A DNA stretch of 52,624 nucleotides, taken from NCBI GenBank assembly GCA_037447655.1, contig JBBHKE010002542.1, forward strand, positions 224,535-277,158. The letters run 5' to 3'. How positions within the stretch are numbered: position 1 is the first letter of the stretch; each line of letters begins with the position of its first letter. Of the stretch, positions 1 to 12,705 are shown one piece after another. Both the position numbers and the translations under genes were made by a program. The notes under the pieces were generated by a model. That model ran no database searches, was not told the DNA's origin, and worked only from the letters and a program-made list of their open reading frames with translations. The stretch is from Zygnema cylindricum. Its lineage: Eukaryota > Streptophyta > Zygnematophyceae > Zygnematales > Zygnemataceae.

Positions 1-304
1 CTTAATCACCTGATTGAATAAAGTTTCCAAAAAACCAATGTCATGTTCAAATTAAAACTGGAATAATGAGGAACAATAAGAGGATGAGAGCAATAATGTT
101 TAGAAATGAGTCCTTGAGAGTGGAAACAAATTTCTAGAAAAATAGAAATTAAGGAGGAGACATGAAGGAGGAGGAGGTGGAAAGAAGACGCAGTAAAACG
201 GATATAAAGTAGAGAAAAACATTTCACTTTTCAAGTCTTTCAGACAGTAAAAGGGAATCCGAGAGGGAGAGGAGAAAGAAATTATATTTTTAGAAAGGGC
301 ATAC

Positions 305-2113
305 CTGAAACCGGTCTTGTTTGACCGAAAAATTCTTCAACTCTCCAAAAATTTTGCCGGCAAGGGCAGACAGCTTATCACTAAATCCAGAAATTTTCAC
401 TTCAATGCTATTCCCAGAAACTGTCGTAGAAGACTCTAATTTAGCCACATTTGCCTGGAAATATAAAAACAAGACGTAAACGGGAGCCTTGAGAAAACAA
501 AAGAAAAAAAGAAAACTGTCACGAATAGCAACTTGAAGACAACCTTTGATACTTGGAAGTTCAAACACTATATGCGTATTATTTGGGACCAAAACCGGAG
601 AGAAAAAAGGCATCTGTTTTGAGGGATTTGCTTTCATTTATTGTTTGTTCGTCATTACAAAGAAAAACAGTGTTTAAAGGGTATGCCTATGTTTTGTCTT
701 TCTATCTCCGGTAAGTCATCTATTCCTCATGGAAACAACCATAAGAAAAAAAAAAAATCATCGGTACCCCTGAAATCTAAATGCTTAATTGAAGAGCTTT
801 CTTTCTTCTTTCACAAAATAAAAACTTCAGAATTTAAAATCAATGCATGGGCTGGTGAAACTGTCTACTTTTATTTTGTTGTGAGGGCCACTAAAGTTCT
901 CTCGCCATATTTGTTACTCCTATTCATCTTCTACTAAAAAATGGAAAACTCTCTCTCATTTGACTCACCAAATATACTGTTTCGTTCAAAGAATCCTCCA
1001 ACAATTTCACAAAAAGTTCCGTCAAAGTTGCACTCTTTGAACTGTCATTAGCAACTCCACTCACAATATTAAAATAAGCATTTACACGAGGCGTTTTAAA
1101 GACACTATCTAACTGATACCACAATTTCAAAAAGTCAGTCTCCAAAATAATTTGAGGTTCCGCAACTCCTTCCACTACGGGTTTATTCTCATTCTTTCCT
1201 ACACTCAAACTAGCCTTTTTGCCATCCTCTCCTTTCCCTTTTCCTGCATCAACAATAGATCCTTCCCTATCTTGAACCATGTCCTCTTCTCCTTTGGTTT
1301 CCTTCCCAATGCCATTCTGTCCTTCAGATCCATTTGAATCTCCCACCTCAACAACCGCATTTTCTCCTATTTTTTGTTCACTCCTTAGAGTAAAATCATG
1401 TGGAATAAAATCGTTTTTCGGAGGCATATGAAGAGCTGGGTCTATCATTTGAGGAGTTTCCCATGACTCAAGAAATTCTGAAGAGAGAGAGTTCACCATA
1501 TAGGGAACTGCAAACCATGGCTCTTGCTTAACACCTGAAAAGAAAACCACACACACACAAAATTCAAAAAGACAACAAACGTGGATATTTTGCAATCCTG
1601 ATTACCATCTAAGCTGTACATAAAACAGGTAAATGAAAGAGAAAATCACACATAAATTATAATCTCTCACATTGCTGATTTGAGTAAGCGATTCATTGCT
1701 CTTCTCAAAAGAATTAGAAATAGTGTCAAACAATGGTAAAATCATGCAAATCATTATTGCAAACTCATAAGAAATTCTATTTATCCTGACCTTCTGCTGT
1801 CCGATCAAAATTTTTCGTCACAAAATCAACTCGCATTTTTTGCGGTTTGAACTCATTAAGAATCTCTTGAACCAGCTGAGGGTCCCATTGGTCGTAGACA
1901 TAATCACCAAAAATAATATCTTTAGGAGCGTAAAGCAGCATATTAGCTGGAAAAGCAAATATTTAGACCCACCCATCATCCCACCTCTCCCTCCAACCCA
2001 CACACACAAAAAAAACCAACAAGCCCAGTAAAAGATTAGGATAGAATGAGCCACCGGCGACCACGAAAATGAACAGAATATTTCATGGAATCGGAGTTAC
2101 TTTCCTCTGCTTT

Positions 2114-2209
<96 letters not shown>

Positions 2210-4570
2210 CCTCTCTCCCTCAATCTTTTATAAAAATTACCGCCAAACGAAAGGACAAGACACAGAAAGTGAGCAATCCCCGAATTAAAACAAGAATTAC
2301 TCGAGAGCAGAAAAAAATGCAATAGACTCCTACTTCGAAACTTACATGCCAAACGAACTGTATAGTTTTCTGCCGACTCTTCTTCTGCGAACCGGAATTC
2401 CATTTCAGAAATTGCTTGAAGTTCCTTAAACACCCATTCCTGAGGTCCCACCTTTTGAAGCATGGCTATATACTGATATATAAGCCCAATAACGTCCATC
2501 ACCTAAATTCCTCACCTCCCACTTAAAACATATAAAAATGGGTTGGAGAAAATTTAAAGCTCCCAAAGAAACTTTAATCCCAACATACAATTTGTCACTA
2601 ACAAGTACCACACACTATCGGAGTTTTTGTCAGGTCTCATAAATTGTCCTCTGGTTTCATACATTTTTGTGACCAATCAGAACAGTTAGTCACAAAACTC
2701 CAAAATTACTCATTAAGAGCGTGGAACTCCCTTACTCCCACAGTTTTATAAGCCTACTATGGAGCATAACAACACATGGAATAAAAGGTTGGCACTCTAC
2801 AAACAAATAGATTATAAATAGTCCATATTTTGACTAAAAGACTTAATAAATATTCTGACAAAAAGGATTCAGCACCTGTTCAAGTCCTAACACGGTACAT
2901 ATTATGGCTATAGCAAAAAAAATTTCAAAGTCCACGTTTCGACTAAAGACGTATTGGACAGTTGGTATATTTTGGCAAAAAGACTGCAGCACCTGTTCAA
3001 GTCCTGACTCGGTGAGGTTTATGGTTGTAGCAAAAACATATAACATTGAACTTCTTTCATAGCCTGACTCTCCCACTCCTGCTGAAAGTCCGGTGGCCAA
3101 TCCACGAGCTTTAAGCAAAGCCAAAAGGCTCCCAGCTCCTTCTGCAAAAGAGTCAAATCCCAATACGTCATCTCTCAGAGGAGCAATTAAAAAGAAAGGG
3201 TTTTTGGAAAGGGTTTTTGGAACCCAACAATGGGTTTTCAAAAAGAAAGAATCTTCATTGCATTTCGTTAGAGCTGAAAACTCTGGGCTCAAATTACCAG
3301 TCATATGTTAGTTGTGGATCAACTGGTAATGATAAACATAGTAGTCAGACCATCCAAATTAATTTAAAAAAAATATCAACTCGAATAGCATACCTTCTGA
3401 GGCTTCATATAATCTAGTCACAGTAACAAATTAAAGAGCAAAATGAACAATACGTGCTTATAGAAATCCCTTATTTTGCATACGTAAATCAGCATCAACA
3501 ATTTTTCATTCTCATCCATACTGTAAGATCCACCCCCTCGAAATCAGAAACGATTCAATAATTAACTTCAATTTGTCAGAAAATAAACATTTAATAACCG
3601 CACTTATGTGATTTGAACTCGCGTCGGCGATGTTATTAAAATAGTCAAACGGAATGACCACCAATAGGAAAGAAACCGATCTGTATTTTAGGCCTTTAAA
3701 CAAAGAATTGTCAACTTTTTACCACATTGAACTAGTGCATCACTATTATCGAACTCATTGTCCTCGGCTAGCTCCTACGATTTTATAGTATACACTTTGT
3801 AGTATATAATTTATAGTATATATCTTATAGCATATTTTACAGTATTTTATACTAGTCCAAGAGGGTGAATCTTACAGTTACAAGCAGTTTATCTGCAACA
3901 ATTAGTGTCATGTTCCATAGTGCCCCATTAATTATTACCATGGCCTATAAGATGTGAGATGTAGTCGTGAGGTTTTTTTCTGTAATCCTTATCCAGACAG
4001 GGTAAAGGCCATGAAACTGTCAATTGATGTTGCTCCTTTACTGATTCCACATGATGCATCACTCCCTCCTCCCATAACTTTGCATTTGTACTGATTTTGA
4101 CCTTCCCTCCTCCATCCGATGGTACTTTGCCAAAAATCTCATGAACCCACTCCTCCAGCACATCGAGAGACTCTGTCCAGATTCACAAGTGAAAAAAAAA
4201 AACGAATAATTAGCCAAAAACCGTAGGTTTTGATAGGCATATGATCAGAAAAGAAAAAAGATTGAAAGATACCTTTTCGTACGATAAAAATAGAGCCTTA
4301 CCTCCTCCCAATACAGCAAGTTTCATGGCAGCTCCCTTATAGTGTTTGAGGTATAATTCCATCAGTTTTGCTCGCATGTCCACTCCTGATTTTGCTGCCT
4401 CCTCACTTAGACTTTTGCGATTTCCTAAAGACCCAAAACAGGAGAAACTTTCAAAAATAAAGGGCAATTTCTTGCTCAAAATGCAGGAAACGCCTACCCT
4501 ACACACTGACAACACAAAAAAACAATATTCATATATATATATATATACATACATATATATGTATATATGT

Positions 4571-4602
<32 letters not shown>

Positions 4603-4663
4603 GTATATATATGTATATATATGTATATATATGTATATATATGTATATATATGTTTATACATG

Positions 4664-4701
<38 letters not shown>

Positions 4702-4750
4702 AACATATATATATGTATATATATATGTATATATATATATGCATATATAT

Positions 4751-4798
<48 letters not shown>

Positions 4799-6995
4799 CC
4801 TAAATTTAGTTGCTTAGAAGATTAGAGTAACTAAAACCTAAGAGGGCCTCGCTGTAAACTTACCAACCTACTGAATCGCAAAGAAATTGAGTAATCCCGC
4901 CCATTTCAAAGCACCTTCATTTATCCAGAACCTCCACTGAAGCCTTATCAAAACTGGAAAAAGAATGAAACTATAGTAATTCACAGAAACATGCAGAATA
5001 AAAACGAATCAAAAGAAGACAAGGAAAACTCACCCCATGAAAATTTGTGAAATGGATGGTCAGAATGTGCTGTGCTGCATTGGAGTTGCTGGAGGCGACA
5101 GCTGTCGCTCTGAAGTACCTGTTGATACTCTGATTGCACGCAAAATAAACAAAATTTACAAAATTTGCAACTAGCAAAACAAAAAAAGGTGCCAATTGTC
5201 ACAAGTGACAATGCCAGTATCAAAACCCATGAATAAAAAGAGTAGAGATTTATATCGAGGGGAAATTTCCAATGATCAGTCATCAGATCAATATACATAT
5301 CGAAATTTATCAATTTTGATAAAAAACACGAAAAAAAGTACTTGAACAAAAAGGATATACCACAAACAAGTGACTAACATGTGCACATAATTCGAGTGCC
5401 TGAGCACAAAAATCACTGTTAGGGGAAGAAAAAGATAAACTCCTGAAACCGCAAAATAAGCACATGCGATGCATGTCATAAATATGTGAAAAGACCTACG
5501 TCACTGACCACCCGTTACAGTACTTTCAGTACCTTTTGCACTATACCATACTACAGTCAATGTGGATAATGCGCTGGAAAAGCGTGCGACAATAACACAC
5601 AAAAATGATTTTCAGCAAAATGGAAGTCAAGGAGAGAAAGAGGAGATATCGCGTATTTCAGAAGGGAAGAGAGAGGAAGAAAGGAGAGCTAGAAGAGGAA
5701 AAAGAGGAGAGTGAGAGAGAGATGCCTCTGCAAATGGAAACACACATCACCGAATAGGGACTCACCAGAATCTACAGCCTGAACCTCACGCTCCATGGCA
5801 TCCTCCTTGGCCAATGGGGCGATGAAAAACTGAGCAAACCTGCCACGGAACTGTCACCCATTACTGGGACCGTCAAAGTGTTTAAAAAAAACGTTTTTCT
5901 CAAACGTTTTAAACTCATTTCCACTTCTGCTGGTCTATGGTGGCCACTGAAAACCAGTCTATCATTCTAACAGATAACAGGTAAAACAATTTGAAGGAGA
6001 TTCAAGGAAAACCAGCTTTCCAGCTTTCATATGAGACTTTTCTAACAAGTGAAGAGCAACTGACAAAGGATAGGCCTGCTTGAGAAAAAATGTCCTTCCA
6101 TCGCATATACAGAAAAAACGCACAAAAAACGCGAATACACAACATTGAAAAGATTAAGCTGCTCTTCAAGCAGTATGTTTAACCAACAAATGGCAAAAAA
6201 CTGAGTCTAATCTAGAAAGGTAAAGCAGGTAACAACAATTCCGCCAAAGAACATTGTAAGCATTACCTGTCCAATGCTGGTTTCAGATGAGTGTGAGAAA
6301 TATCGAAGTGAAAGCATGTGTACTCCGTTTCCGTAAAAGCATTTGAGCTTCCACCATGCTTGGATAAATAAGCATCATACTGCCGCAAGAATCATTCATG
6401 AAAGGAAAATAAGAAAATGGGTGAAACAGCGTCGAAAACCAGTAACAAATATATAAATTTCACCCTTCACTCTAATCTTGTATTAACACATCAAACAATC
6501 ACCATTTTGCTATTTTTTTTATAAACACGCCAATTTAGATACATGCATTGTGAGGTGACTATTGTTGTTTGTGCAGTCTTGACAAAATGTGGTTTCCAAG
6601 GTACACCGTGAATCGTTATTAGAGTCAATAAATTATTAGCGCGAGGTTTAAATTAGTGTTATTAATTCTGATTCAGTTCCCAATGACGCAAAAAACAATT
6701 AGTGTCATCAATACTATTTTAGATAGGGATAAGATTGAGCGCCGATAAAGTGTCATTGATGCTAATAATGATTGACATTTTAGCTCGTTGTAGCAAGATA
6801 CACAGAACTTAGATTCAATGATTACTAATCTCAACTTGCTTAAATTTGAATCCACAAAAAATTAATGGGTTCAGCAGCTGTCTTGAAGGGGAAATCCATA
6901 TCCAGATTCAATCAACTACATCAGAAGCTGTAATACATAGACACTCACATCATTCTCATCCGGATACTTCACGCTGCCCATAAACAGCATATGCT
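305..6995 (-). CDS. Nardilysin/insulysin-like M16 metallopeptidase (partial, 13 exons)
   Basis: Zinc metallopeptidase of the M16A (insulinase/nardilysin) family, which cleaves peptides inside a two-halved chamber. Exons in transcript order: 6995-6949, 6379-6267, 5839-5766, 5129-5034, 4424-4302, 4172-3939, 3141-2993, 2502-2346, 1946-1791, 1534-969, 454-305. All have GT-AG borders and phases that join without a stop. Seen: EHMLFMGS (second half of HxxEH), KYPDEND, the downstream zinc-ligand motif [10 protein letters not shown], then GHPF-like HPFHKFSWG, and a second-domain run containing FIPHDF. Exon 1534-969 carries a roughly 70-residue acidic, Gly/Lys/Glu-rich insert (about 1163-1373) not usual at this place. 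The 5' exons (leader and HFL of HxxEH) were not found between 7 and 20 kb; the LTR element may lie in an intron. The 3' end is off the left edge. Introns carry a (CT)n and an AT microsatellite. Family call is secure; donors at 2992 (gtgctg) and exact borders are by eye. Note: eleven exons are listed explicitly; the count of thirteen in the call includes at least two needed to complete the gene outside what is seen. Confidence 0.88.
2115..2221. repeat. (CT)n microsatellite in nardilysin intron
   Basis: About 100 bp of nearly pure CT (GA on the coding strand), ending in CCCT units, in the intron between the exons at 2346 and 1946. On the sense strand this is a long GA tract. Confidence 0.95.
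4531..4797. repeat. TA/TATATG microsatellite in nardilysin intron
   Basis: About 265 bp of alternating purine-pyrimidine TATATG and TA units, largely self-complementary, in the intron between the exons ending at 5034 and starting at 4424. Open frames here are artefacts of the repeat. Confidence 0.95.
6604..6780. mobile_element. TA-family MITE, degenerate copy in nardilysin intron
   Basis: Left end reads CACCGTGAATCGTTATTAGAG, the terminal inverted repeat of the family that recurs through the window. The right end is decayed (gctaataatgattgaca). Inside the intron between the exons ending at 6949 and starting at 6379. Confidence 0.6.
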
Positions 6996-7371
6996 CTGCA
7001 CCACCAGAGACTCAACAAACATGTTAGTGTTTTCCCCCTTAAAAGTCAGCAACAACCAAAAAGGACAGACTATCAACACCTTTTAATATGGAAAAGCGAC
7101 AAAATATTTCTGGCAACAAAGAAGTTGGATGTTGAAAAAACAGTGGCTATTTTTGCATATCTCAAACGAATTGACCTTCAACAAAGATACAACAAACGAT
7201 ATAGGTTTCTTCAATATTTTAGCGGTCAACAGTTTGTCCAACTGAAACTGAGAGTTTACATACTGAACATCGTAAATATATAATCCAGATAGAGTTCCTT
7301 GACAAGCTCTAGTGGCTTCACAGAAGCAAATAATCATAGAGATTCACGCATATTATATATATATTATATGT

Positions 7372-8071
7372 AGACCCGAATCCGTACCCGACTGTTACCC
7401 GACCGCCCGCGTGGGATCCGGAACGGATTCGGGTGCAAAATTTTGGGGGCCGGCCGGATTCGGGCGGGTGATTAAAAAAAAAAAAAAAAAACGGGTACGG
7501 TCCGGTAAGCAGAAAACGAAAAAAACTGAAGGTTTTGTACTCTGTCCAACATTATTGTACTTTCATACTTTGTACTCTTTGGTATCATGGAAGGTATTTG
7601 GGAGATGTACCACTAATTTTGTACTTATGGTATGGTTAAATCAGAGGTCTCGGAAATAGTACGGACAACAAAAATTTTGTATTACAGAGGCCTCTATTAC
7701 ATCGCGTATCGTCTGTAAATATGTTTTTACATACGTGTTCTGATTTGAGCGGCTCCACGTAAGTTGACGATCAAATCTCTAAAATCGTCAAAGATTTGGA
7801 AACCGACCATTTCGTATGGAAATCCATACTTGCGTAATACATTACGTATGAAGTACACGTACTTCGCAAATATACCGCGTCAATGTACCTCAGAGATCTC
7901 CTTCACTCTAATGACTTTCAGGAAAAAAATGTATTTCTTTTCGGCAAAGATTTTACGGTCACGTAGTCCGAAGGCACGTGACTTTGGGGACTTGTGAAAA
8001 TTTTCATTTTTCATCGACGCACGTGTCTATCGTCCAAATGTAGCAAATTGACTGGTTCTGTCTTAGTGAAC
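7372..8071. repeat. Dispersed repeat R1, left part (split by LTR retrotransposon)
   Basis: A GC-richer block with CCCGACCGCCCGCGT and GGATCCGGAACGGATTCGG, followed by a poly-A tract, matches 44340-44580. The part of that second copy after about 44590 matches 16020-16200, on the other side of the LTR element. So the retrotransposon inserted into a pre-existing R1 copy. Around 7748-7870 is a further stretch related to 18188-18290. No coding capacity recognised. No nardilysin exon was found in 7000-8071. Confidence 0.65.
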
Positions 8072-9045
8072 TATAATAGGATTTTCTACCTCTCAACAAA
8101 TCCTATTACTAAAACCAATTTCAACCACACATTCCACACATTGGAAAATTACACATTCACATTAGAAAACACTCACATAAGGATAAACTTTCAATTAGAA
8201 GAAGCTTCTGTCCACATAACATTAGCTTGGTCTCTTGCCCTCGTGGCTCAACCCTTCTTTTAAATTGTTTTCCACTACTCTCCACTCTAAATAATTATAT
8301 CTCTTAACAACTAAAACACCACTTCGTAAGTAAGAGATTTCAGTGCAAAAATGCCATTGCTCCAATTTGGTTTTAATAGCTCGGACCAAGATCAGTCATA
8401 ATTTCCAAAAACTTTTCCAAAGGAAAAGTTGTTTACTTTTCTCTTAGACTTCCCTATTTACCCATCATCGCCCTAGACTAGCCACGCTATAGTCAACGCT
8501 CCGTTGAACAAGTTTTACCTGAGCCAATCATTGATCAGCTAATACTCAGACCGACCAATGCCAAAAGTGTGAAATCTCTTACTAACTACGACGGATTTTA
8601 CTAACCAATCAAACGCTACATTTCACTACGTAACATTAACGTGCAAAAGTGCGCGTCAAACAAAAGGCGACTTTGCAAGAACGTGCGTCGCAAATTTCAC
8701 ATGTGAAACTACATACAAAATTCCATAAAGTGAAAGTGAAATTTCGTACTAAAATTGTACGAAACGAACCGTCGTGCGTACCAAACGAAATATTGATTCA
8801 TTTGGTAATTTTAAAACGTGCGCCTGAAATTCCGCGGCTAGTTTGACCCTTAATTCGTTACAATGAACACCCACTCTTTATTTTGACCTCGCGCAGTCAC
8901 CTAAATACACCAATCACTATATCTTTTAAAATACTAACTCCAAATCGTGTGATTCTTTCGCGGACATCTGTCAAATTCAAAACTTTATATTCGTAACACT
9001 TAAATACCTATTTACGAACAAGTTTGATCCACTATTAGTGTTACA
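8072..9045 (-). repeat. 3' LTR of the gypsy element
   Basis: Aligns by eye over its whole length with 14802-15774. It carries TTACA at the inner edge and a mutated outer edge. It is the 3' LTR because the coding strand is minus. Confidence 0.93.
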
Positions 9046-9049
9046 TCAT

Positions 9050-9058
9050 CCCCTCCTT
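9050..9058 (-). other. Polypurine tract of the gypsy element
   Basis: On the minus strand AAGGAGGGG lies four bases before the 3' LTR. This is the expected position for plus-strand priming. Confidence 0.75.
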
Positions 9059-9323
9059 ATACTTAACTGACCTCAGTTAAAACACATTTCATTCTCAAGA
9101 CGAGACTTATATATTATTATCCGTTTAATACCTTTGTAAAAACTCAAAATTTTTATGAACTCATCTCTGGCCTTCCTAGATAATGCACTTGCCAGAATAT
9201 AGTATTGTTGACCTTAATCCGTTGACCAACCCAATCTATTACCCATCTGTGGACTTCAGGTTTTATAATCACTGAAGGATCCAATTCGAATTCCATTTCA
9301 GTTGGTCAAAGATTTGCAGGTTT

Positions 9324-10410
9324 CTACTGACTGATGTATACCACTGGATGATTTTGGGTTGAAGGCAAAAAGTCCAATTTGGCAGCAACTGACGGTATCA
9401 TCTCGATTACAGTATATGGTGTGATATACTTAGGAGCAAATTTCCCCGTATGATCCGATTGTCCCTCGATCTTGCACCTGTAATGAGTTTTTGAAAGCCA
9501 AACCTTGTCACCCGTGCTTACCACCCGATCACCCCGTTTGCGGTTAGCATTTATTTCTTGCCTTCTTTGTGCCTCCACTAATGCATCTCGGATTGTTTTC
9601 CAAATTGTTGGAATGTATTCACAAAACTTTGTTGCAGAACCCGTATTCTCTAGAGTGACCCATGTTTTTAAGTTTAATGCTTTTGTCGGTTGGTATCTGT
9701 ATGTAACTTCAAACAGTGAGAATACTATACTAACATGTTTACATGAATTGTATGCAAATTCCATTAATGGCAGTTTGGATTCCCATGTGTTTTGAACTCC
9801 AGTGCAAATAGTCGTAAGCATTTCTTCTAGTATACAGTTCAACCTTTCTGTCTGTCCATCTGTTTGAGGATGATAACAAGTACTCAGTTTTAATTGAGTG
9901 CCTAAAATTTGTTGCAATTCTTTCCAAAATGCAAACGTAAATTAAGAATTGTTATCACTCACTATAGACGGGGGACTCCATGATGTCTGACCACGTTTTC
10001 AAAATATAACTTTGCTATTTATAGAACTGAATGAGCAGTTTTGCAAGGGATAAAGATTGCCATTTTACTGAACTTATCGACTACGGCCATAATATTGTCA
10101 TTTCTTCTGGATGTAGTTGGCAACTTGACAATAAAATCCATACTGACAAATTTCCATGGTCTTTTGAGATATCTAAAGGTTTTAAGAGACCTCTAGGTTT
10201 CTGGTTATGAGGTTTACTCTGTTGGCAAAGGACACAACTTTCCACGTGTTTCGACACCTTTTTTGCCATCTCCAGCGAAAATAACCTACTCGGCAACCGA
10301 CTTAGAGTTTTATCTCGACTTAGTTGTCCTAAATGCTCGTGGGCTTCCTGTAAATGTTGTTTTCTTGAGTCTCCCATTTCAATAATGCATGATCTATCCC
10401 CTGTTCGCAA
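9324..10410 (-). pseudogene. Integrase region of the gypsy element (broken)
   Basis: From the N-terminal side it holds a zinc-binding segment (HEHLGQLSRDKTLSRL, then CVLCQQSK), a core segment with SIVSDNNS followed by a stop, and YHPQTDGQTERLN containing the catalytic Glu. The C-terminal segment ends near HPVVYISQ. Integrase joins element cDNA to the chromosome. In-frame stops, for example just after SDNNS, and frame changes make it non-functional. Downstream sequence on the minus strand (9180-9320) faintly resembles a chromodomain tail, a weak inference. Confidence 0.88.
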
Positions 10411-10416
10411 ATGCAG

Positions 10417-11760
10417 TTAATCATCTTCTATTCTAAAGTTTTTGACTTGCCTCTTATTCAATGGGTCAAAATTCCCTCCCAAAAAATTATTGCAGATCAC
10501 ATAAAAATAAGGATCTTTATCATAACCATTTCTAATAACATCTAAAAACAATCCATCTCGAACCATCACACTTATTTCAAAACATCTACTTAAAGGATAT
10601 GCGACTTCATTTGACTTTCCAACAATATGTTTGACATTAAATTTGAAATATGCCAATTTCTGCATCCACTTAACTTGTCTTCTAGTCATAATCTGTGCAT
10701 GTGTTAATTTTTGTAGATAGGAGAGTGCATTATTATCACAATATTTTGTAAATTTTTTATCATGGAAATAAAAACGCCGTTTCACCAATGCATGAACAAT
10801 CGCAAGTATTTTTTTTCCTGTGCTCGATAGTTGTTTTCAACATCTGAAAATGTTTGCCGACTTTTTGAGTTATGATTGGACCTAGATTTTTATCAGATGC
10901 ATCAGTAGTGATCAAAACTTCAAATTCCCCAGCAGGATTAGGATACACCTGTGTAGGAGCAGAGGTCAACTTTCATTTTAGTTCCTCGAAAGCTCTCTCT
11001 TAATCGGCTCCCTACACAAACGTCTTCTTCTCTTGAAGTAAATCTGTAAAATGTGCGGCGATCATAGTGAAGTACCCGATGAATTTCTTATAAAATGTGG
11101 CCAATCCCAAAAATGATCTAACTTCTGTGACATTGAAGGGTTGCTTCCAATTTTGGATTGCAGTAATTTTGAATAGATCAGTTTTAACACCTTCCCCACT
11201 AACTATATGTCCCAAAAATAATTGTTCACTTTAAAAAAAACGGGATTTTGACAATTTTCCAAATAGTTTTCTTTCCCTTAACCTTTCCAACATTTTCCAT
11301 ATATGAATCGCATGTTGTACTTTAGATTTGATGTAAATTAGAATATCATCTATAAACACCTGAATAAACTCATCTATATAATCAGAAAAGGTTTGGTTCA
11401 TTAGTTTTTGATAATAAGGCGGTGCATTTGTCAAACCAAATGCCATCACAATCCATTCAAAATGACAAACTCTAGTTATAAAAGCAGTTTTGTCAACATC
11501 TTCGGTTCTAATTGGCACCTGATTAAAGCCACTACGCAGATCAATCAAAGAAAATAATTAAGCACCTTTCAAACGATTTATGAAATCATAAATTAAAAGT
11601 AATGGATATTTATCGTTCATCGTAATTTTGTGTAGAGTGTGATAGTCGACACACATTTTCAACGTTCTGCGCTTTTTTTGACAAAAAAAACTGGTGCTTC
11701 GTATGGTGATTTGCTGTGCCGAATATGTCCTTTCTCCAAAAGCTCATTGACCTGTTTCTT
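10417..11760 (-). pseudogene. Reverse transcriptase and RNase H region (broken)
   Basis: Reverse transcriptase is marked by LRSGFNQVPI, FGLTNAPPYYQKLMN and the catalytic FIDDILIY. RNase H is marked by VLITTDASDKNLG. These sit in different frames with stops, for example a TAA at 11558-11560 just before the LRSG segment. The order RT then RNase H then integrase supports the Ty3/gypsy assignment. Confidence 0.9.
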
Positions 11761-12268
11761 TAACTCCTCATGCTCAAAGTAATTATGTTTATAAATTCTT
11801 GTGATTTAAGGATAACATCCAAGTTCAAGGTTAATAATATGTTCCACATCTCAAGAAGGTGGCCTTCTTGAGGGTAAGTCACTTGAGAAAACATCTCTAA
11901 ATTCAAAAACCAAATCTTTAACAGCAGCATCAGATGTATTAATGTCAATTACAAAATCATTTTTTTGTTTTTCAAGAATTTTAGTGGTGTCTGATTTAAG
12001 AATAACATCAATGTTAGTGTTTTCTCTCCCCCTTTCATCAATAATTGCCTCAGTACTTATAATTGTTTAGTAGTTATCAAATCTTCCACTCACAATTTGG
12101 TTATGTTATTTATATGATTCCTATGCAATTTCTTCGAAGGTAATGCTTGCAAAACCTTCCAACCGTTTTCAAACTTCACTCTCTAGGTGTTAGTTTCCCA
12201 ATTAATTTGAGGGTTGTGTTCAATTAACCAAGGCTTTCCTAGTATTAGCTCCTCATTACCCAAATTCT

Positions 12269-12484
12269 TTATTTCACAGTCCACTTTTTTTTATGACCCT
12301 GGATATCCACTTCTATTGTATCAGTTTGTAAATCTAATGTGGACTTATTACCATTTGCCACTTGAACTTGCAAAGGTTTTTCCCTTATGACTGTAGGAAT
12401 TTTATTTTCCTCTACAAACTCATGTGAAATTAAATGATCTGTAGCACCTGAATCTTCTATTATTCTCAATGGGTTCGCTTCCAC
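12269..12484 (-). pseudogene. Aspartic protease region of the gypsy element
   Basis: A 71-residue open stretch contains the active-site motif DSGATDHLIS, which places it as the retroviral-type aspartic protease that matures the polyprotein. It is cut off from gag and RT by stops. Confidence 0.82.
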
Positions 12485-12705
12485 TAAAGACTCGAATGTG
12501 ATAAAACTGTGTTTGGTGTCATCGTTACTTAACTCTTATAACATAGGTCTATTGTTAAGAGTTTCATCAGAAGGATTCTTTAAACTATGCAGTGTAGTTA
12601 GCATTATAATAAATATAGCTATCATAGCCTTTCCATTCATTAGCTCGCCCTCCAGAGTTAACTCTTTAACCTCTAGATATGGTCGACTCAAATGAGGACT
12701 TTCAG

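Noticed and set aside
2083-2502. Arg/Glu-rich open frame running through the (CT)n tract
   Set aside because: Only 2346-2502 is a real nardilysin exon; the rest is the repeat read in frame.
4210-4825. Several long open frames over the TATATG tract on both strands
   Set aside because: They encode only Tyr/Ile/His/Met repeats and arise from the microsatellite.
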